In this document: positions 47,127 to 57,326 of the stretch, one piece after another
Position numbering within the stretch: the first letter of the stretch is position 1
Layout: each line of letters starts with the position of its first letter
The notes under the pieces: generated by a model
Told to the model about the DNA's origin: nothing
What the model saw: only the letters and a program-made list of their open reading frames with translations
The model's database searches: none
Made by a program: the position numbers and the translations under genes
Origin: Pseudomonadota bacterium
Lineage (GTDB): Bacteria; Pseudomonadota; Alphaproteobacteria; Rhodobacterales; Rhodobacteraceae
Length of the DNA: 64,000 nt
Direction of reading: 5' to 3'
Assembly: GCA_021779835.1 (NCBI GenBank)
Contig: JAJXZX010000013.1
Location: forward strand, 35,387 to 99,386

Positions 47127-47271
47127 TCTCTTCCTTCAGTTTCAGCTTTTGTTTCTTGAGTTCGGCGATTGCCAAGGCATCGGTGCCGGGGCTTCGCTGC
47201 GCTTGCTCAACGCGATCCGAGAGGGTTTCGTGTTTGCGGCGAAGCTCCTGCACATGCGACGTCATGGTCAT
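47104..47271 (-). CDS. DUF465 family small coiled-coil protein (YdcH-like)
   Basis: 55 aa. MTMTSHVQELRRKHETLSDR and then LAIAELKKQKLKLKEEITRL form two heptad-type helices with the LKKQKL-LK-EI pattern of DUF465/YdcH. AGGAGG stands 6 nt before the ATG at 47271. Function is unknown. It ends inside the 3' end of the convergent transporter gene (overlap 23 nt). Confidence 0.85.
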   Translation of the reverse strand: MTMTSHVQELRRKHETLSDRVEQAQRSPGTDALAIAELKKQKLKLKEEITRLTQA

Positions 47272-47391
47272 GGTCGTCCTCCTCTCGTGGGTTTCTGTGT
47301 CACAAGTCCATCACACTTCTTGAGTCGTGTCACGCACGACCCGCATCACAGACCGTCACATCAGGTTGCTACGCGATACCTTGCCAGAGGA

Positions 47392-48156
47392 TTAACGCGC
47401 GCCAAATGCAAGCATCGCTCCGTCGCGAAGAATGGCCTGCGCTTCAGGGCGCAGCGAATCGCGATCGCCGTCATGCGCCACCCCTTCGTGCAGAACCAAC
47501 GGTGCAAGCAGTTGAAACGGGCCGCGCGCGCCCTTTTTCGCGCTAAGGATAACCCGGTTTGCGGGGCGTCCGATCCGGGGCGCCAGCGGCAAAATACGGA
47601 TGCTCCCCAGTCGATTGTCGCAGGCGGCGAGCAGTTCGGGAAGCCGCTCGGCACATTGGATCACCGTCAGCCGCCCACCCGGCTTCAGCCGACGCGTTGC
47701 GGTGTCGAGCCAGACGGCAAGCGGCGTTGCCTCGCGCAGAGCCACTTCGCGCCCGGCATCCTCGGCTGCGGTGCCGTCACCCGCCGGATAGTAGGGCGGG
47801 TTCGCGATCACGTGGTCAAAGTTGCGCGCCCGCAGGTCGGGTGGCAGGACGGCAAGATCGGCCTCGAACACTTCAAGGGCGATGCCATTACGCGCCGCAT
47901 TGCGGCGGGCAAGATCGGCATAGCTCGCCTGCAGTTCCACTCCGGCAACGCGAAGCCCCGACACCCGCGCCGCAAGACAAAGGCTGGCGACCCCTGCGCC
48001 GCAGCCAAGCTCCAGCACCGTCTGCCCCGGCATTGCAGGCACCGCGGAAGCAAGGAAGACGGGGTCGGTGGCCGCACGATAGCCGACACAAGGCTGCAGA
48101 ATTTGCAACCGTCCGCCCAGAAAGCCGTCGTCCGTCACATCTGCATCCAAGAACAT
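47392..48156 (-). CDS. tRNA1(Val) N6-adenine methyltransferase-like protein (TrmN6)
   Basis: 254 aa. SAM motif VLELGCGAGVASLCLAARV, VAGVELQASYADLARRN, and the N6-adenine methylase motif VIANPPYYP, with RLKPGGRLTVIQ later. The start DGFLGGRLQILQPCVGYRAA is typical of the TrmN6/YfiC group. It follows the DUF2007 gene by 3 nt. Confidence 0.87.
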   Translation of the reverse strand: MFLDADVTDDGFLGGRLQILQPCVGYRAATDPVFLASAVPAMPGQTVLELGCGAGVASLCLAARVSGLRVAGVELQASYADLARRNAARNGIALEVFEADLAVLPPDLRARNFDHVIANPPYYPAGDGTAAEDAGREVALREATPLAVWLDTATRRLKPGGRLTVIQCAERLPELLAACDNRLGSIRILPLAPRIGRPANRVILSAKKGARGPFQLLAPLVLHEGVAHDGDRDSLRPEAQAILRDGAMLAFGAR

Positions 48157-48159
48157 CGG

Positions 48160-48375
48160 TCAGAACCCGAGCGGGATATCGTTATCCTTCAGTATGGCGC
48201 GCGCCATAAACAGATCCCGCTCTACCACCATCAACCGGCGCGGCAATATGCCGATGGAGCCTTCCAGCACGCTCATGTTTACGTCCATGGGAAACGTGGC
48301 TATACCCTCGCCCTGTAGCATGGCCGAAGCGAAGGCAATGATAGTCGGGTCGGTGGTGCGAAGAAGTTCTTTCAT
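48160..48375 (-). CDS. DUF2007 family protein
   Basis: 71 aa. MKELLRTTDPTIIAFASAML and EGIATFPMDVNMS then RRLMVVERDLFMARAIL match DUF2007, a small domain thought to act in signalling; role unproven. It is divergent from the polyprenyl synthase gene and cotranscribed with the methyltransferase. Confidence 0.85.
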   Translation of the reverse strand: MKELLRTTDPTIIAFASAMLQGEGIATFPMDVNMSVLEGSIGILPRRLMVVERDLFMARAILKDNDIPLGF

Positions 48376-48437
48376 GGCTCTGACTTAAGGCGAAATCCCG
48401 GCGAATGTCGAGCAATCAGACGAGGCAAGGAATAGGA

Positions 48438-49433
48438 ATGTTCGAGGCCAGACAGGCACCGCATGACCGGTTGGGCGCGCATCTTGCTGCCGACATGGAC
48501 GCAGTCAACACTCTGATCCGCTTGCGCATGGCATCCGAGCATGCGCCGCGCATTCCGGAAGTGACCGCCCATCTGGTAGAGGCGGGCGGCAAGCGCTTGC
48601 GCCCGATGCTGACGCTGGCAGCGGCTCGGATGTGCGGCTACGACGGGCCCTATCATGTGCATTTGGCAGCGACGGTGGAGTTTATCCACACGGCGACCTT
48701 GCTGCATGACGATGTGGTGGATGAAAGCGCGCAGCGGCGTGGGCGCCCGACGGCAAACCTGTTGTGGGACAACAAATCAAGCGTGCTGGTCGGCGATTAC
48801 CTGTTCTCTCGCTCGTTTCAGTTGATGGTAGAGACGGGCAATCTGCGCGTGCTGGACATCCTTGCCAACGCTTCGGCAACGATTGCCGAGGGCGAGGTGC
48901 TGCAACTGACGGCGGCGCAGGATTTGCGCACGGACGAGGGGATCTACCTGAAAGTGGTGCGCGGCAAGACGGCGGCGCTGTTCTCTGCTGCCACCGAAGT
49001 TGGGGGCGTAATTGCTGGCGCACCAGAAGAGCAGGTGCGCGCGTTGCATGCTTACGGCGATGCACTCGGGATCGCGTTCCAGATCGTTGACGACCTGTTG
49101 GACTACGGCGGCACGACGGCGGTGATCGGCAAGAACGTCGGCGACGATTTCCGCGAACGCAAGCTGACCCTTCCGGTCATCAAAGCCGTAGCCGCGGCGA
49201 GCGCTGAAGAGCGGGCCTTTTGGGTGCGCGTGATCGAGAAGGGCCAGCAGGGCACCGGCGATCTGGAACAGGCAATGGCCCTGCTTGCCCGTCACGGTGC
49301 CTTGGACGCGACGCGGAACGAGGCGCTGGCATGGGCAACCAAGGCAAAAGCCGCCCTCCTTACCCTGCCGAACCATGAGCTGCGCGGGATGCTAAGTGAT
49401 CTTGCCGATTATGTGGTGGCGCGGTTGAACTAA
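48438..49433 (+). CDS. Polyprenyl diphosphate synthase (octa/decaprenyl, quinone side chain)
   Basis: 331 aa. Trans-prenyltransferase with GGKRLRPMLTLAAARM, first Asp-rich motif LLHDDVVDES, the basic RRGRPTAN, GDYLFSRSF and second Asp-rich motif IVDDLLDY followed by GKNVGDDFRERKLTLPVI. Small residues before the first motif suit a long-chain (C40-C50) product for ubiquinone. ATG 48438 follows AAGGAATAGGA. Confidence 0.92.
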   Translation: MFEARQAPHDRLGAHLAADMDAVNTLIRLRMASEHAPRIPEVTAHLVEAGGKRLRPMLTLAAARMCGYDGPYHVHLAATVEFIHTATLLHDDVVDESAQRRGRPTANLLWDNKSSVLVGDYLFSRSFQLMVETGNLRVLDILANASATIAEGEVLQLTAAQDLRTDEGIYLKVVRGKTAALFSAATEVGGVIAGAPEEQVRALHAYGDALGIAFQIVDDLLDYGGTTAVIGKNVGDDFRERKLTLPVIKAVAAASAEERAFWVRVIEKGQQGTGDLEQAMALLARHGALDATRNEALAWATKAKAALLTLPNHELRGMLSDLADYVVARLN

Positions 49434-49473
49434 GAGGCAGGGTTTCTCACGGCTGCGGAGCCCTCAGGCGGGC

Positions 49474-50313
49474 TCAAGCGACAAGCCCGGCAGAGGCAAC
49501 CCACCAGTTCGGATGTGCTGCCGTCAGCGCACGGGCAGCGCCCGCGGCCAAGAGCGGGTCCGCGAACAGCCCAAAACATGTGGCGCCAGAGCCTGACATT
49601 CGCGCGATCAGGCATCCAGACTGGGCGTCCAGCGCCCGCAGCGTCTGATTGATTTCGGGCGCGATGGCGCAGGCAGGCGCCTCCAGATCGTTGCGCATCA
49701 TCCTTAGCCAAACCGCAAACTCCGCCGCGTTTGCGAGACGCGGAAGGTCGCGCGGCATCGGCGGATTGTCCCGCCGTGCAAGGGCACGAAATACCGAAGG
49801 TGTCGGCACCGCGACGCCCGGATTGGCAAGCACCAGCCAGATCGGCGGTAAACCTGGCACCCGCGTCAGATGCTCGCCCACACCCTGCATCCGCTGCGCT
49901 TCGGGCTGCACGCAGACCGGAACGTCCGCGCCAAGCGTCAGCAACGCCGAAACGTCGGGCATCCTGAGCCCCCATAGGTCAACCAGCGCCCGCAACGCAG
50001 CCGCCGCGTCAGACGACCCACCGCCAATGCCCGACGCGGTTGGCAGGTGTTTTTCCAACGCAAGCCGCGCGCCACGTCCTGGCGCCAGCAAGCGTGCCGC
50101 ACGCATCACAAGATTTCCGTCATCGCAGGGCACACCTGCCGCGCGTGGGCCGGAAACCGACAGGCTGAGGTCGGCGGCCGATGAAACGCGAACAATGTCG
50201 CCCACATCGGCAAAAACCACGAGACTGTCGAGCAGATGGTAACCATCTGCCCGTTGTCCCGTGACGTGAAGTGTCAGGTTGATCTTAGCCGGTGCAAATG
50301 TCTCAACCGCCAT
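49474..50313 (-). CDS. ispE: 4-diphosphocytidyl-2-C-methyl-D-erythritol kinase
   Basis: 279 aa. GHMP kinase of the MEP isoprenoid pathway. [12 protein letters not shown] with the catalytic Lys, ATP loop [29 protein letters not shown] and the C-terminal [14 protein letters not shown]. The start ATG 50313 lies 11 nt inside the end of the TPR gene, so the two are coupled. The polyprenyl synthase next door uses products of the same pathway. Confidence 0.95.
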   Translation of the reverse strand: MAVETFAPAKINLTLHVTGQRADGYHLLDSLVVFADVGDIVRVSSAADLSLSVSGPRAAGVPCDDGNLVMRAARLLAPGRGARLALEKHLPTASGIGGGSSDAAAALRALVDLWGLRMPDVSALLTLGADVPVCVQPEAQRMQGVGEHLTRVPGLPPIWLVLANPGVAVPTPSVFRALARRDNPPMPRDLPRLANAAEFAVWLRMMRNDLEAPACAIAPEINQTLRALDAQSGCLIARMSGSGATCFGLFADPLLAAGAARALTAAHPNWWVASAGLVA

Positions 50314-52012
50314 TGGCGCCGCCAACCGCCGACGTGGATTTCAAGGGCGGAGCACCCTCTTCCTTCAGCACCGCATCCAGCCCGATCTCAAGCTTGCGCT
50401 TTATGCGCACCTCGTCCTTCGGGTCCGGGTTGAAGGACAGTGCCCGGTGCCATTGGAACTGCGCCTCCAGCTTGCGGCCGACGGACCAGTAGATGTCGCC
50501 AAGATGGTCCGTCACCACCGCATCGACCGGCATCAATTGTGATGCGCGCTCTGCGATCGGCAGTGCTTCGCTGTAATGGCCCGTGCGGTAGTAACCCCAG
50601 CTTAGGCTGTCGACGATATAGCCGTCATCCGGTCGCGCAGCCACCGCGCGTTTGATCATTGCAAGCGCTTCGTCAAGCTTCTCGCTGCGTTCCACCATTG
50701 CGTAGCCAAGATAGTTCAACACCTCAGGCTCTTCCGGGCGCAGCGTCAGCGCCTTGCGCAGATCGGCTTCCGCCTTGTCCCAATGCCCGGTCCGTTCGTT
50801 ACAGACGCCCCGCATATAGAAAATCGCCCAATTCCGCGGTTTGGGATCCTTGATCAACGCGATTGCCGCGTCATAGACCGGCAGCGCCTCTGCATAACGC
50901 TCTTGCCGCCGCAGAAGGTCCGCAAGGCTGGCCTGTGCCTCGGCCAGATCAGGATGCGCGGCAACCAATTGCTTCATCGCTTCAATGCCCGCATCATAAT
51001 GACCGGCGGAATACAAAGCCTGGGCGCGACCTTGCTGTGCCGTGTAGTAGGCGGGATCCGTGCGCGCTATCGTCGCATAGGCCTCGATCGCAAGGTCATG
51101 CTGGCCTTGGCTGTCCAACAAACCGGCGGTCAACAGGATCGCTTCGGAATTGTCCGGGCGCAGAAATTGCGCAATGCGGGAATACACAAGCGTGAAACCA
51201 TCCGAGGCTTCACCTTTCAGCGCCGCTGCAACGCTGTAGAATACCTCGGACAGCCCATCCTTGGCGTTGCGCACCACGTCGAATGGCACCACTTCGCCAG
51301 CCTGAAGGCGGTGGCGCAGCGGCTCGATCCCGGGATCAGCGCCAGCACCAAATTTTTCGTTCAACAGCGCCAAGGCGTCCTTGTCACGATCCAGTTGGCT
51401 GAGCACTTCGATATAGGCGACCAAGCTTGTGCGCGTTGGCTGAATATCGGGACCGCCAAATATCTTGGCTGCCCCCTCGAAGTCACCCACCGACGCCATC
51501 GCAAGCGCTTTGTGATACAGAGCGAATGCCTTGAGCCCCGGATTGTCGGCCAATTTGTCGAAACTGGCGAGCCCGTCTGACATTTTGCCTGCGCCGACCT
51601 GCGACCATGCGGTGACAAGGCCATCGACCAGCGGTCCAACACCCTGCCCTGCCGCAATGGCCTTGATCGCGTCGTCATAGGCGCCGCGGTTCAGTGTGTC
51701 GGCAAGAATCACGGTGCGGGCAACCTGACTTTTGGTTCCGGTCGCATCCAACGCTTTTGCGATTGGAACCGCGCCCGCCATATTGCCCAAAGCAATGTCG
51801 GAAATGATGGCAGATTCCATCAATGCTGGATCGGTCGGATCATGCAGGAGCGCGTCGTTGAAATATCCTGATGCCGCCTTGTAGTCGTTAAGTGCGGTCG
51901 CCGCTTGCGCCGCGAGATATGGACCCGCCACTCCATCCATCGCAATGGCTGGTCCGGTAAAAAAACCAGCCGTCAGGATGGTTGCAAGGCAGGTAAGGCG
52001 GGTCAGGATCAC
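50303..52012 (-). CDS. TPR-repeat exported protein
   Basis: 569 aa. N-terminal signal sequence ([21 protein letters not shown]), then TPR-type helix pairs all along, clearest in the C-terminal half ([58 protein letters not shown]). The [18 protein letters not shown] and [19 protein letters not shown] blocks are typical of the alphaproteobacterial TPR proteins beside ispE. GTG start. A periplasmic scaffold role is inferred. Confidence 0.85.
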   Translation of the reverse strand: MILTRLTCLATILTAGFFTGPAIAMDGVAGPYLAAQAATALNDYKAASGYFNDALLHDPTDPALMESAIISDIALGNMAGAVPIAKALDATGTKSQVARTVILADTLNRGAYDDAIKAIAAGQGVGPLVDGLVTAWSQVGAGKMSDGLASFDKLADNPGLKAFALYHKALAMASVGDFEGAAKIFGGPDIQPTRTSLVAYIEVLSQLDRDKDALALLNEKFGAGADPGIEPLRHRLQAGEVVPFDVVRNAKDGLSEVFYSVAAALKGEASDGFTLVYSRIAQFLRPDNSEAILLTAGLLDSQGQHDLAIEAYATIARTDPAYYTAQQGRAQALYSAGHYDAGIEAMKQLVAAHPDLAEAQASLADLLRRQERYAEALPVYDAAIALIKDPKPRNWAIFYMRGVCNERTGHWDKAEADLRKALTLRPEEPEVLNYLGYAMVERSEKLDEALAMIKRAVAARPDDGYIVDSLSWGYYRTGHYSEALPIAERASQLMPVDAVVTDHLGDIYWSVGRKLEAQFQWHRALSFNPDPKDEVRIKRKLEIGLDAVLKEEGAPPLKSTSAVGGANGG

Positions 52013-52069
52013 GTCTCAAGCCTCATCTAGTGGACATTTAGCCAAAAGTAGAACGCCGGGACGGTATAA

Positions 52070-52105
52070 GCAATCGGGGGCGGCCATATGACCGCCCCCG
52101 ATTGC
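52070..52105 (-). terminator. 14-bp hairpin after the ETF-QO gene
   Basis: GCAATCGGGGGCGG, 8-nt loop, CCGCCCCCGATTGC. It lies 18 nt beyond the ETF-QO stop. There is no clear T-run on the minus strand, so it may work as a stabilising 3' hairpin. Confidence 0.5.
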
Positions 52106-52122
52106 CATAGATCACGGAATTA

Positions 52123-53775
52123 TCACATGTTTGGATAATTCGGCCCATCACCTCCCTGCGGCGTGGTCCAGATGATGTTCTGGCTTGGGTCTTTGATATC
52201 GCAAGTCTTGCAGTGCACGCAGTTCTGAAAGTTGATCTGGAACCGTGGATTGCCGGTCTCCTGACCAATCACCTCGTAAACGCCCGCGGGGCAATAACGC
52301 TGGGCAGGTTCATCAAACTTCGGCAAGTTAACCGCAATCGGAACGCTCGCGTCCTTCAGCGTCAGATGGCAGGGCTGGCTTTCCTCGTGGTTTGTGAACG
52401 AGAACGCCACGTTGGTCAGCCGGTCAAACGAAATCACACCATCGGGGCGGGGATAGTCGATCGGCGCGAAATCCTTTGCCAACCCAGTTGCCGCAGCATC
52501 CGTTTTGCCGTGCTTCAAGGTGCCAAGCAGGCTGAACCCCAACAGGTTATTGGTCCACATATCGATGCCGCCAAGGCTGAGCGACGCGAGCAGACCATAC
52601 TTTGACCAAAGCGGCTTGACGTTTCGCACCTTCTTGAGGTCCTTGGCGATCGGACCCGTCCGCAGATCCGCTTCGTAGCCGGTCAGCTCGTCCCCCGACC
52701 GCCCGGCCTTGATCGCCTCGTACGCCGCCTCGGCGGCCGCCTTGCCCGACAGCATCGCGTTGTGGTTGCCCTTGATGCGCGGCACGTTGACCAACCCAGC
52801 CGAACAGCCCAGAAGCGCGCCGCCGGGGAACACCACTTTCGGAATAGACTGCCACCCGCCCTCTGAAATCGCACGCGCGCCATAGGCTACACGCTTGCCG
52901 CCTTTCAGCAGCTCGGCCACCATCGGGTGATGCTTGAATCGCTGGAACTCCATGTAGGGATACAGATGCGGATTCTGATAGTTGAGGTGAACCACAAAGC
53001 CCACAAAGACCTGATTGTTTTCAAGGTGATAAATGAACGACCCACCACCCGCATTGCTTCCCAGCGGCCAGCCCATCGTGTGGGTAACCGTCCCTTCGCG
53101 GTGTTTGGCCGGGTCAATTTCCCAGATCTCTTTCATGCCAAGGCCGAATTTCTGCGGGCAGTGACCGCTCGACAGATCGAACTTCGCCATCACCTGTTTG
53201 GACAGAGACCCGCGCACGCCTTCGGCAAGCATCACATACTTACCCAAAAGCTCCATCCCGGGCTCATAATTTGGCCCCGGCGTGCCGTCCGAATTCTTAC
53301 CGAACTCCCCGGCGATCACGCCTTTGACTTCGCCCTTGTCGCCCCAGACCAGCGCCGAAGAGGACATGCCCGGGAAAATTTCAACGCCCAGCGCCTCTGC
53401 CTGCTCCGCCATCCAGCGGCAGACATTCGCCATCGAGACGATGTAGTTGCCGTGATTGCTCATCAACGGCGGCATTGGCCAGTTCGGGATGCGGATCTTG
53501 CCCGCCTCGCCCAGCATATAGAAGTTGTCCTCGATGACCGGCACCTTGATCGGGGCGCCCTTTTCCTTCCAATCCGGGATCAGCGCATCAAGACCAGCCG
53601 GGTCAAGCACGGCCCCTGACAGAATATGCGCCCCGACCTCGGACCCCTTTTCCAGCACCACAACCGACAGATCTGCATCCAGTTGCTTTAGCCGGATCGC
53701 CGCAGAAAGGCCGGCTGGCCCCGCGCCAACGATGACGACGTCATATTCCATCGATTCCCGGACGATCTCGGTCAT
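52123..53775 (-). CDS. Electron transfer flavoprotein-ubiquinone oxidoreductase
   Basis: 550 aa. Passes electrons from ETF (acyl-CoA and amine oxidation) to ubiquinone at the inner membrane. FAD motif [34 protein letters not shown], and a C-terminal [4Fe-4S] site with CPAGVYEV and [15 protein letters not shown] 53775 has AAGGAGAG upstream. It fits with the acyl-CoA dehydrogenase at 58.6-60.3 kb. Confidence 0.95.
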   Translation of the reverse strand: MTEIVRESMEYDVVIVGAGPAGLSAAIRLKQLDADLSVVVLEKGSEVGAHILSGAVLDPAGLDALIPDWKEKGAPIKVPVIEDNFYMLGEAGKIRIPNWPMPPLMSNHGNYIVSMANVCRWMAEQAEALGVEIFPGMSSSALVWGDKGEVKGVIAGEFGKNSDGTPGPNYEPGMELLGKYVMLAEGVRGSLSKQVMAKFDLSSGHCPQKFGLGMKEIWEIDPAKHREGTVTHTMGWPLGSNAGGGSFIYHLENNQVFVGFVVHLNYQNPHLYPYMEFQRFKHHPMVAELLKGGKRVAYGARAISEGGWQSIPKVVFPGGALLGCSAGLVNVPRIKGNHNAMLSGKAAAEAAYEAIKAGRSGDELTGYEADLRTGPIAKDLKKVRNVKPLWSKYGLLASLSLGGIDMWTNNLLGFSLLGTLKHGKTDAAATGLAKDFAPIDYPRPDGVISFDRLTNVAFSFTNHEESQPCHLTLKDASVPIAVNLPKFDEPAQRYCPAGVYEVIGQETGNPRFQINFQNCVHCKTCDIKDPSQNIIWTTPQGGDGPNYPNM

Positions 53776-54022
53776 GGTCTCTCCTTGTCCCGACGCAGGG
53801 CCGCGCGTCGGCAATCCCCAATTCGCTCTGGGAAAAGCGTTATCTTGGAAGGCGCTCAAGGGTCAATCGTAACGCGGCATCACAACGTCGCATTGCGGCA
53901 TCTGAAGGCGGATTTGGTGTGTCGCGCGGGCAAATCCCGCCAAAGCAGCGCGCCGACCGCGCGCTCGCCTCTTGCAATCCGGTCTGGGCTGGGGTCAGGT
54001 ATATCTCAGGACATGAAAGTGC

Positions 54023-54059
54023 GGCGCCACGGCTTAAACAGCCGAAAGGCGTCTTTTTT
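54023..54059 (+). promoter_or_regulatory. Terminator-like leader hairpin (possible attenuator) of greA
   Basis: Outer stem GGCGCC (54023-54028) with GGCGTC (54048-54053, one G-U pair), inner stem CGGCT/AGCCG (54030-54034, 54040-54044), then six T (54054-54059). It stops 12 nt before the greA ATG and so could end transcription before the gene or mask its ribosome site. No gene is seen in 53776-54071. Confidence 0.55.
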
Positions 54060-54071
54060 GCAAAGAGACCG

Positions 54072-54542
54072 ATGGAAAAGATTCCGATGACCCGCGCGGG
54101 CTTTACCGCGCTTGACGAAGAGTTGAAGCAACTGAAATCCGTGGAACGCCCCGCCGTGATCCGCGCGATTGCCGAAGCACGCGAACATGGCGACCTTTCG
54201 GAAAATGCCGAATACCATGCCGCGCGGGAAAAGCAGAGCTTCATCGAGGGCCGCATCACGCAGATCGAGGCGCTGCTGTCGCTGGCGGATGTCATCGACC
54301 CGTCGAAATTCTCTGGCGCGATCAAGTTCGGCGCTACGGTCAAACTCGTCGACGAAGACACCGAAGAGGAACGCACCTACCAGATTGTGGGTGAGGCAGA
54401 GGCAGACATCGAACGTGGCCTGCTGAACATCAAGTCGCCCCTAGCGCGCGCGCTGATCGGCAAGGACGAAGGCGACAGCGTCGAGGTCAAAACCCCTGGC
54501 GGCGAGCGGAGCTATGAGGTTCTGAGCATCCGATATCTCTGA
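54072..54542 (+). CDS. greA: Transcription elongation factor GreA
   Basis: 156 aa. N-terminal coiled coil ([40 protein letters not shown] with the acidic tip residues) and C-terminal FKBP-like domain ending [13 protein letters not shown]. GreA rescues backtracked RNA polymerase by promoting transcript cleavage. The ATG at 54072 follows AAAGAGA; an open extension upstream includes the leader hairpin and is not used. Confidence 0.96.
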   Translation: MEKIPMTRAGFTALDEELKQLKSVERPAVIRAIAEAREHGDLSENAEYHAAREKQSFIEGRITQIEALLSLADVIDPSKFSGAIKFGATVKLVDEDTEEERTYQIVGEAEADIERGLLNIKSPLARALIGKDEGDSVEVKTPGGERSYEVLSIRYL

Positions 54543-54565
54543 GGCCGAATCGAGAGGGCCAGCCG

Positions 54566-55588
54566 ATGCCGGACACGAAACTGGAACGACCCACAGCCCC
54601 CGGGCCTTACACCCGGCAGCCAGAGCGCGCGCGCGTTTCCTCGAGCGAGGTTACCGCAATCGCGCTCAGCCTGCTTTGGCTGGTGGCCGTCAGCGCGTTC
54701 TTCCTGCTTGCCGATGTCAGCACGCGGGTTCAGGGCGCCACCAATGGTGTGATGACCTTCCTTGCGGTGTTCCTGCCGATTGCGCTGATCTGGGTCGCCG
54801 CGACCACCGCCCGCACTGTGCGCGAACTGCGCGGCGAAGCCGGACGGCTGCATGCCGCAGTCGAAGCGATGCGCGCGGCCTATCTCCAACAGCAAACACA
54901 CTCCATGAAGCCGTCGGTCGAAAAGAAGCTCGACGAGATCGCGGCCGCGCAGCGCCAAACCGAAAGTGCCATCGCCACCTTCACCTCTCGGCGGGATGTT
55001 GGCACGCCTGTGCAATCTGCAGACCGCAAAATGGCGGTCGCCGTGCAAACGCCCCCTACGCCGCCAGACGAGGAGCCCGGTCTGGCCCTCGGCACGCCGT
55101 CGGACGCTTTGATGGTGCCGATCTCTATCTCGGATTTCATCCGCGCGCTGAATTTCCCCGAAGGTGCGGATGACAAGGATGGCTTCCGCGCCCTGCGTGC
55201 TGCGCTGGAAGATCGCATGGTCGCGAAACTGATTCGGGCGGCTCAGGACGTCCTGACCCTGCTTAGTCAGGACGGCATCTACATGGATGACCTGAAGCCC
55301 GACCGCGCGCGCCCAGAAATCTGGCGGAAATTCGCACAAGGCGAACGTGGTCGCGCCATCGCCGGCCTTGGCGGCGTCCGCGACCGTTCCAGTCTGGCAC
55401 TCACTGCCGGACGCATGCGGAGCGATCCTGTTTTTCGCGACGCGGCGCATCATTTCTTGCGCCAATTCGACAAGACGTTCTCGGAATTCGAGCGCAACGC
55501 CTCGGATCAAGAGGTCGCCGAACTCGCCGAAACCCGCACCGCCCGCGCCTTCATGCTGTTTGGCCGAGTCACCGGAACCTTCGACTGA
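54566..55588 (+). CDS. Membrane-anchored coiled-coil protein of unknown function
   Basis: 340 aa, 23 nt after greA. Two adjacent membrane helices (VTAIALSLLWLVAVSAFFLL, about 28-48, and VMTFLAVFLPIALIWVAATT, about 61-80), a predicted coiled coil (ARTVRELRGEAGRLHAAVEA to KKLDEIAAAQRQTESAIATF), a Pro-rich linker, then a compact helical domain from about 195 to the end (FIRALNFPEGADDKDGFRAL, LTLLSQDGIYMDDLKPDRAR, FLRQFDKTFSEFE). The two-helix hairpin with cytosolic coiled coil resembles membrane scaffold proteins, but no named family is recognised. Confidence 0.78.
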   Translation: MPDTKLERPTAPGPYTRQPERARVSSSEVTAIALSLLWLVAVSAFFLLADVSTRVQGATNGVMTFLAVFLPIALIWVAATTARTVRELRGEAGRLHAAVEAMRAAYLQQQTHSMKPSVEKKLDEIAAAQRQTESAIATFTSRRDVGTPVQSADRKMAVAVQTPPTPPDEEPGLALGTPSDALMVPISISDFIRALNFPEGADDKDGFRALRAALEDRMVAKLIRAAQDVLTLLSQDGIYMDDLKPDRARPEIWRKFAQGERGRAIAGLGGVRDRSSLALTAGRMRSDPVFRDAAHHFLRQFDKTFSEFERNASDQEVAELAETRTARAFMLFGRVTGTFD

Positions 55589-55595
55589 CCCCCCA

Positions 55596-56189
55596 TCATG
55601 CCAGCTTTCGCACCATCCGTGTCGAACTGGAGTATCGAAACAGGGGGGCAAGCGGGCCTATTCTGTCAATCCCAACCGCGGCAAAGCCAGAGCGCTCATA
55701 GAGCGCACGCGCCCGTGGATTCACATTCGCCACATCCAGCCGGATTTCGTCATAGCCACGCTCACGCGCCTCTCGGCATAGGGCATCAATCATCGCACTG
55801 CCAAGCCCGCAGTTACGCATCGGCTCTACCACCACGATCCCGTCCACCAACATCTGCCGCGCGTCTGCGTCGCTCGACAGCAGCCACAACAGGATCGCCC
55901 GCCACCGCGCCCCGATTGGCCCGTAAACTGCAACAAGATCGCCCATACCACCTGCCGTAAACCCGCTCGATGCCGTGCGGAATCCCGCAATTGCCAAGAG
56001 AGTACCGTGCACCGAAGTTGCGGTAATCACGTGATCCGAGCGCATAACACGATCAAGGTAGGCAAGCGCCCGCCGGTCCGGCCCCATGACAAAGCTAAGT
56101 TTTTGGCCAAACGCCTGCCAGTAAAGCCGCGCCGCTGCGCCGCGATGTTCGGGAAGGACGCCGGACTGGATTGACACCGGTTCGCTCAT
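55596..56189 (-). CDS. GNAT family N-acetyltransferase
   Basis: 197 aa from this start. The acetyl-CoA loop is IVVVEPMRNCGLGSAMIDAL (V-x-x-x-x-R-x-x-G-x-G/A pattern), followed by IRLDVANVNPRARALYERSGF, the usual GNAT C-terminus. Substrate unknown. An ATG at 56261 would add 24 residues; neither start has a clear ribosome site, and homology seems to begin near SVLPEHR-type residues after 56189. Convergent with the preceding gene (7 nt). Confidence 0.8.
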   Translation of the reverse strand: MSEPVSIQSGVLPEHRGAAARLYWQAFGQKLSFVMGPDRRALAYLDRVMRSDHVITATSVHGTLLAIAGFRTASSGFTAGGMGDLVAVYGPIGARWRAILLWLLSSDADARQMLVDGIVVVEPMRNCGLGSAMIDALCREARERGYDEIRLDVANVNPRARALYERSGFAAVGIDRIGPLAPLFRYSSSTRMVRKLA

Positions 56190-56661
56190 CACAGCCGGCG
56201 ACCAAAGGGGAATTGGGGCCTCTGCAATGCCTATCCCTCTTTGGTTGTCCATGGGTTTCATAATCGCAGAAGTTTGCCTAAGCCCCCGGCGAAGGTCAAT
56301 CCGAGGCCGCAAATGACAGATCCGACCGGCTCCCTTTACGGGCGCGGGCTTCGCAATGGGTTGCCGTCCATCGTAGCAATCGTTCCGGTCACGCCCTCAT
56401 GGTCGTCATCACGGTTGCGGGTGCTGCGCTTCCTGCCCCAAGTGGCTGCGGCACGAGTGTCGATTGCATTATCGTTGGTTTTCGCCGACCACCTTGACCT
56501 CTTGCTCGCCGCGCCCGATGCGACGATCCCGACAAGCAGGCAGAGCGCTGGCAAATCCAGAGGCGTGCATGATGGACATGCGCGACGTCATGATCTGTCT
56601 TGCAACGCGCAAGGTCGTCGTTTGGATCTGTGGCGGTGCCGCCGTGCTTAACCTTGGCGTG
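56190..56661. other. 472-nt stretch with no supported gene
   Basis: Short frames exist on both strands (for example minus 56336-56554 with a hydrophobic LCLLVGIVASGA start but no good start codon), none with a ribosome site or recognisable sequence. It probably carries the 3' region of the lipoprotein gene and the promoter of the GNAT gene. Confidence 0.4.
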
Positions 56662-57288
56662 CTATTGATCGGCCAGGGGGGCGCGGGCTCCATTGGCAAT
56701 GGCGGTTGCGGTGGGCGAACCGTTCGGAACAACCGCACCGTTCAAGTAGGTAACCACAACCACCCCGGGCAGTTTCCCGAAATCACGCATAAACGCGCGA
56801 GGGAAAAAGCTTACCGGCAACAACGTAAAGCCCGGCAACTTGCGCACGATCGACGAAACATTGTCAGAGCAAAGCCCCGATGCCGCTGCACCATTCGCAA
56901 CAGACTTTTGCAGGGCGAGCTCCGCCACTTCCGGTGAAACCTGCACCCTTTCGGCGACCACATGGAAACCCTTGGACGATTGGAAGTTCAGATAGGATTG
57001 CAGGACCGGCGGCGACACACCGTAAAGAACATCGCCCTTCTGGGGCACCTGCGCACTAAAGTAGTTTCCAGCCGGATCGAAAATCACGCGCTGCGAAGCA
57101 TTGATCAGCAACGCAGAATGGGCGCCGTTCCCGGTGTCGTTGCGGATCGACGTGATCAGCGTAAGTGACGGCGGCTCGGGCGAGACATAGCGCGCCTTCG
57201 CCACGACCGGGTCAGACGAAACCGCGCGCCCCGACCCACACCCTGCAAGCGCCACGACAACGCCAAGTGACAACAAAATTCGGCGCAT
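56662..57288 (-). CDS. Predicted lipoprotein, function unknown
   Basis: 208 aa. Lipobox signal MRRILLSLGVVVALAGCGSG. The rest is a single soluble domain with LITSIRNDTGNGAHSALLIN, VIFDPAGNYF, KGDVLYGVSP and HVVAERVQVSPEVAELAL; one conserved-looking Cys in SGLCSDNVSS and an early His (GAHSALLIN) recall papain-like NlpC/DUF peptidase folds, but this is only a suggestion. Probably in the outer or inner membrane facing the periplasm. Confidence 0.75.
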   Translation of the reverse strand: MRRILLSLGVVVALAGCGSGRAVSSDPVVAKARYVSPEPPSLTLITSIRNDTGNGAHSALLINASQRVIFDPAGNYFSAQVPQKGDVLYGVSPPVLQSYLNFQSSKGFHVVAERVQVSPEVAELALQKSVANGAAASGLCSDNVSSIVRKLPGFTLLPVSFFPRAFMRDFGKLPGVVVVTYLNGAVVPNGSPTATAIANGARAPLADQ

Positions 57289-57326
57289 GCACGCTCACTT
57301 CAATTCGTATTGATGGACAGGAAGGC

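Noticed and set aside
56336..56554. Minus-strand frame with a hydrophobic N-terminus (LCLLVGIVASGA)
   Set aside because: It has no ATG or convincing TTG/GTG start with a ribosome site, and the rest of the product is basic and unstructured.
56464..56937. Plus-strand 157-codon frame with a hydrophobic segment
   Set aside because: Most of it is antisense to the lipoprotein gene, which has a signal sequence and lipobox.
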